Shown piece after piece: positions 62,830 through 64,000 of a stretch of 64,000 bases of DNA. The stretch lies in assembly GCF_036320965.1 (NCBI RefSeq), contig NC_092235.1, positions 2,822,768 through 2,886,767 on the forward strand, in the 5' to 3' direction. Position numbers and translations under genes: made by a program. Source of the stretch: Panulirus ornatus (Eukaryota; Arthropoda; Malacostraca; Decapoda; Palinuridae). The notes below the pieces were generated by a model. It made no database searches, had not been told where the DNA came from, and was given only the letters and a program-made list of their open reading frames with translations. Within the stretch, counting starts at the first letter, position 1. Every line of letters begins with the position of its first letter.

Positions 62830-62881
62830 TCATGGATTGAGCAGTAGCAACCATCGTTGGTTGCTTCGGTTCAATCCATGA
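62830..62881. repeat. 52-bp nested hairpin, copy C
   Basis: Arms as at 393-444 and 7008-7059. About 20 bp upstream, a C-run (CCCCCCC at about 62790) and a G-run (GGGGGGG at about 62820) can pair and enclose the GAAGCTTGGTTACC segment. Confidence 0.75.
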
Positions 62882-63274
62882 ACGAAAAACCAAGCATCTT
62901 GAGCGTAATTGTCGTATAAATTCACTTGGTGTCAAAACTGACGCGAAAGCGGTTGTCTCAATTTCGTCAGAAATGTTTGTGCGTTTCGGCCTGATGGCGG
63001 GAGTCGGTTTGGCGCTGTGGTCATGAGGGAATACGAGGAAGATTGGCAACCGTCCCAGAAGTAGCTACAGTGAGGCCCAGCAGCTGTCCCTAATACTGTG
63101 GAAAGAACTCATGTAAGGTGTGCAGTGAGGCGCAGCAGTAACAAGGGAAACGGACAACCAAAACAGCAATCTTGATCATCAGGAGAATATCCAATGCTCA
63201 GAGTAGATAAGGACGATTATTGTATGGCTTCGCTCACAGGATGAAAATCTTAGCCGTGAAAATCAACAAGTAAA

Positions 63275-63790
63275 ATAACTAGTAGTTAGTGGTAGTGAAG
63301 TGGAATTACCGTATTTCTGTGGTCTTAATAGTAAAAGGAAACTTTTCGTTTTCTCCATCAATCTAGAGGTGTTGTAGACCACCATCCTTAAGGTTGTAAG
63401 GTAATGGTAAGTACAAGGTTATGACCTCAGCAAATTTGTGATGGAAAGTGCAGGAAATGTGGTAATGTATATAATATAAATTGTATAGTTGCATAGTAAA
63501 TGTGTATCAAAATTTTGTATTCTCTGTTCCCGTCCATTAATTCAAATACAGGTAAGTTTTCTCTCTAACGAGGTGGGATAAGCTACGTGCACTCGGCTTG
63601 TAAATGTGGTGACTTTCCCTTCATTACCACAATGGTATGCTGAACTGAAGATGTAGAATTCTGTAGACGAAACTAAGATAGGAAATCAATCTACATCAAA
63701 AATTGAACGTATGCATCTTTAGATGGACATAAAACAAACGGACAGAGGGGCACACTGGAGCAAATGAATTTCAATATCACCACTTAAAGT
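63275..63790. other. Intergenic, no gene seen
   Basis: Mixed AT-rich sequence. Nothing recognisable. Confidence 0.45.
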
Positions 63791-63796
63791 AGGCCT

Positions 63797-64000
63797 TTCA
63801 ACTAGTTGTGGCTTTAAAGCAAACTTTTTCTAGCCAAGGTTTAGTTAGCCCCTAAACTAATCCCCACGACCTTACCTTAAGAAATATTTTCAGAAGGTAC
63901 TGTCTGAACATATTTCTAAGGTAAGGTCATTTAGGTTTGGTTTAGATGCTACCCTAACCTAGATTAGAAAAAGTTTCCTTTGCTTCAGAGCCCCAACTAC
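63797..64000. repeat. Foldback element at window end
   Basis: Arms of about 95 bp face each other around a tip near 63895. The inner stem is GACCTTACCTTA with TAAGGTAAGGTC, and the outer part pairs TAGTTGTGGCTTTAAAGCAA with GCTTCAGAGCCCCAACTA. The right end is cut by the window. It is small and non-coding, MITE-like. Confidence 0.75.

Larger units (their letters stand above)
61661..63272 (+). repeat. RFX-like repeat unit, copy C (complete)
   Basis: Inverted, near-identical partner of 1-1689. Order: leader with TTACATATAAATAGAAACAT, RFX-like ORF, TATA-like CTATATAAG at about 62596, a GCTGTGCT/AGCACAGC hairpin, a C-run/G-run pair, the 52-bp nested hairpin, and the end at AAAATCAACAAGTAA. The upstream side is next to a short AT stretch, as in copy A. 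Confidence 0.88.

Overview
This is a eukaryotic nuclear genome window, most likely from an arthropod and probably a decapod crustacean. I infer this from very long (AT)n arrays, abundant Penelope-like, RTE-like and Jockey-like retroelements, 5S- and tRNA-headed SINEs, eukaryotic tRNA genes with pol III T-runs, and an arthropod-type TATA/initiator core promoter. No bacterial operon, ribosome binding site or CRISPR array is present. Most of the sequence is repeat-derived, and only a few single-exon genes look intact.

Layout. 1-1.69 kb: a repeat unit with an intact RFX-like winged-helix ORF on the minus strand; a near-identical inverted copy lies at 61.66-63.27 kb, and its 3' half alone is at 6.93-7.43 kb. 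2.3-4.2 kb: two adjacent palindromic foldback elements, the second with a Gln-type tRNA carrying a CUA anticodon in each arm. 5.4-6.5 kb: a TATA/initiator promoter, a small acidic-repeat gene and a basic Pro/Thr-rich reading frame. 10-11.6 kb: a decayed LINE. 13.3-16.4 kb: inverted Penelope-like copies. 16.4-27 kb: gene-poor, with minisatellites, microsatellites, a Penelope fragment, two tRNA-like genes and a 5S-headed SINE. 27.2-28.1 kb: a single-exon protein kinase gene with a clear promoter. 29-32.4 kb: RTE-like LINE pieces between (AT)n arrays. 32.7-36.9 kb: a broken gene running into a 23-bp minisatellite, a large satellite full of TGACGTCA sites, two candidate exons and more minisatellite. 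37.8-39.3 kb: an RTE-like 3' half. 41.8-42.5 kb: a broken membrane/acidic-repeat gene. 43.1-44.8 kb: a broken Tc1/mariner transposase. 45.7-46.3 kb: an RTE-type endonuclease fragment. 46.7-47.3 kb: a 35-bp E-box satellite. 48.2-49.9 kb: a broken hAT-type transposase. 50.6 kb: tRNA-Lys. 51.2-57.5 kb: two Jockey-like LINEs on the minus strand. 58.4-61.6 kb: 5S-SINE bodies and a long RTE-like 3' half. 63.8-64 kb: a foldback element running off the window.

How parts relate. The RTE-like LINE and the 5S-headed SINE share a 3'-terminal motif followed by (AT)n, which fits SINE mobilisation by the LINE and would explain why AT arrays start at their ends. The acidic-repeat gene and the kinase gene share a core promoter with the same 32-bp TATA-to-initiator spacing. 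TGACGTCA sites occur at the kinase promoter, at two candidate exons, and tens of times in a satellite. All calls come from reading the sequence; no database search was run.
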